The notes beneath the pieces are model-generated. The model was not told where the DNA came from and ran no database searches. It saw nothing but the letters and a program-made list of their open reading frames with translations. A stretch of DNA of 12,822 nucleotides from the NCBI GenBank assembly GCA_946539765.1, contig CAMNHO010000032.1, positions 1-12,822 of the forward strand, read 5' to 3'. Numbering within the stretch: position 1 is the stretch's first letter; every line of letters starts with the position of its first letter. Source of the stretch: UBA4312 sp002394635. GTDB taxonomy: Bacteria; Bacillota_I; Bacilli_A; Erysipelotrichales; Erysipelotrichaceae. Shown one piece after another: positions 12,770 to 12,822 of the stretch. The position numbers were made by a program, and so were the translations under genes.

Positions 12770-12822
12770 ATCGAGTAGGGAAAATTTTCTAATCCCTCTC
12801 ACACCACGGTGCGTGCCGTTCG
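12770..12822 (-). mobile_element. Group II intron, 3' end (domains V-VI)
   Basis: Read on the minus strand, the edge begins CGAACGGCACGCACCGTGGT, the 3' strand of a domain V hairpin as found in bacterial group II introns, followed by GTGAGAGGG. Domain VI can then be folded: GAG-AGGGA pairs with TCCCT-CTC, leaving a single bulged A (complement of 12776), the expected branch point. The 3' splice site, an AT or ATT a few bases later, falls at about 12770. The intron runs off the right edge in the same direction as the chorismate mutase gene, so its catalytic core and any reverse transcriptase/maturase are outside the window. Being in the sense orientation, it could be spliced from a longer 5' untranslated region. 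Confidence 0.75.

Noticed and set aside
1..12822. tRNA, rRNA, CRISPR, phage or defence modules
   Set aside because: No cloverleaf, rRNA signature, regularly spaced direct repeats, integrase or defence proteins were seen.

Overview
The window looks like chromosome of a moderately low-GC Gram-positive bacterium (Bacillota). Strong AGGAGG-type ribosome binding sites, TTGACA/TATAAT-like promoters, hairpin-plus-T-run terminators, an FMN riboswitch in front of a RibU-type ECF transporter and a pyrBKDFE operon all fit. A gut Erysipelotrichales/Clostridia relative is my inference, not something the sequence proves.

Layout. Positions 1-136 (minus) hold the start of a MATE-family efflux gene that is frameshifted after about 28 codons, preceded by a leader with mutually exclusive hairpins and its own promoter. 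Positions 346-1718 (minus) are a two-gene flavin unit: promoter, FMN riboswitch, terminator, ribU and an FMN-binding split-barrel protein. Positions 1715-3937 (minus) carry a cytidylate-kinase-like protein, a membrane protein with a zinc ribbon, three GYF_2 repeats, a coiled coil and an SH3 domain, and an orphan RelB/DinJ-type antitoxin. Positions 4013-8045 (minus) are the de novo pyrimidine operon pyrB-pyrK-pyrD-pyrF-pyrE, its genes overlapping or nearly so, with a leader terminator before pyrB and a clean terminator after pyrE. Positions 8092-11149 (plus) carry a CorC/HlyC-family CBS membrane protein and a DUF885 lipoprotein peptidase, each followed by a terminator. Positions 11153-12720 (minus) carry a DUF362 protein and a chorismate mutase-ACT protein in tandem. 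The right edge (12770-12822) is the 3' end of a group II intron that begins outside the window.

How the genes work together. The pyr genes encode aspartate carbamoyltransferase, the two-subunit dihydroorotate dehydrogenase (PyrD 1B with PyrK), orotate phosphoribosyltransferase and OMP decarboxylase; carbamoyl-phosphate synthase and dihydroorotase must lie elsewhere. The FMN riboswitch ties flavin import, and an FMN-binding partner, to intracellular FMN.

There is no CRISPR array, phage module or obvious defence system. The most interesting material is regulatory RNA (the MATE and pyrB leaders), the multi-domain GYF/SH3 membrane protein, the solitary antitoxin, the chorismate mutase-ACT protein lacking a dehydratase domain, and the intron in the 5' region of that gene.
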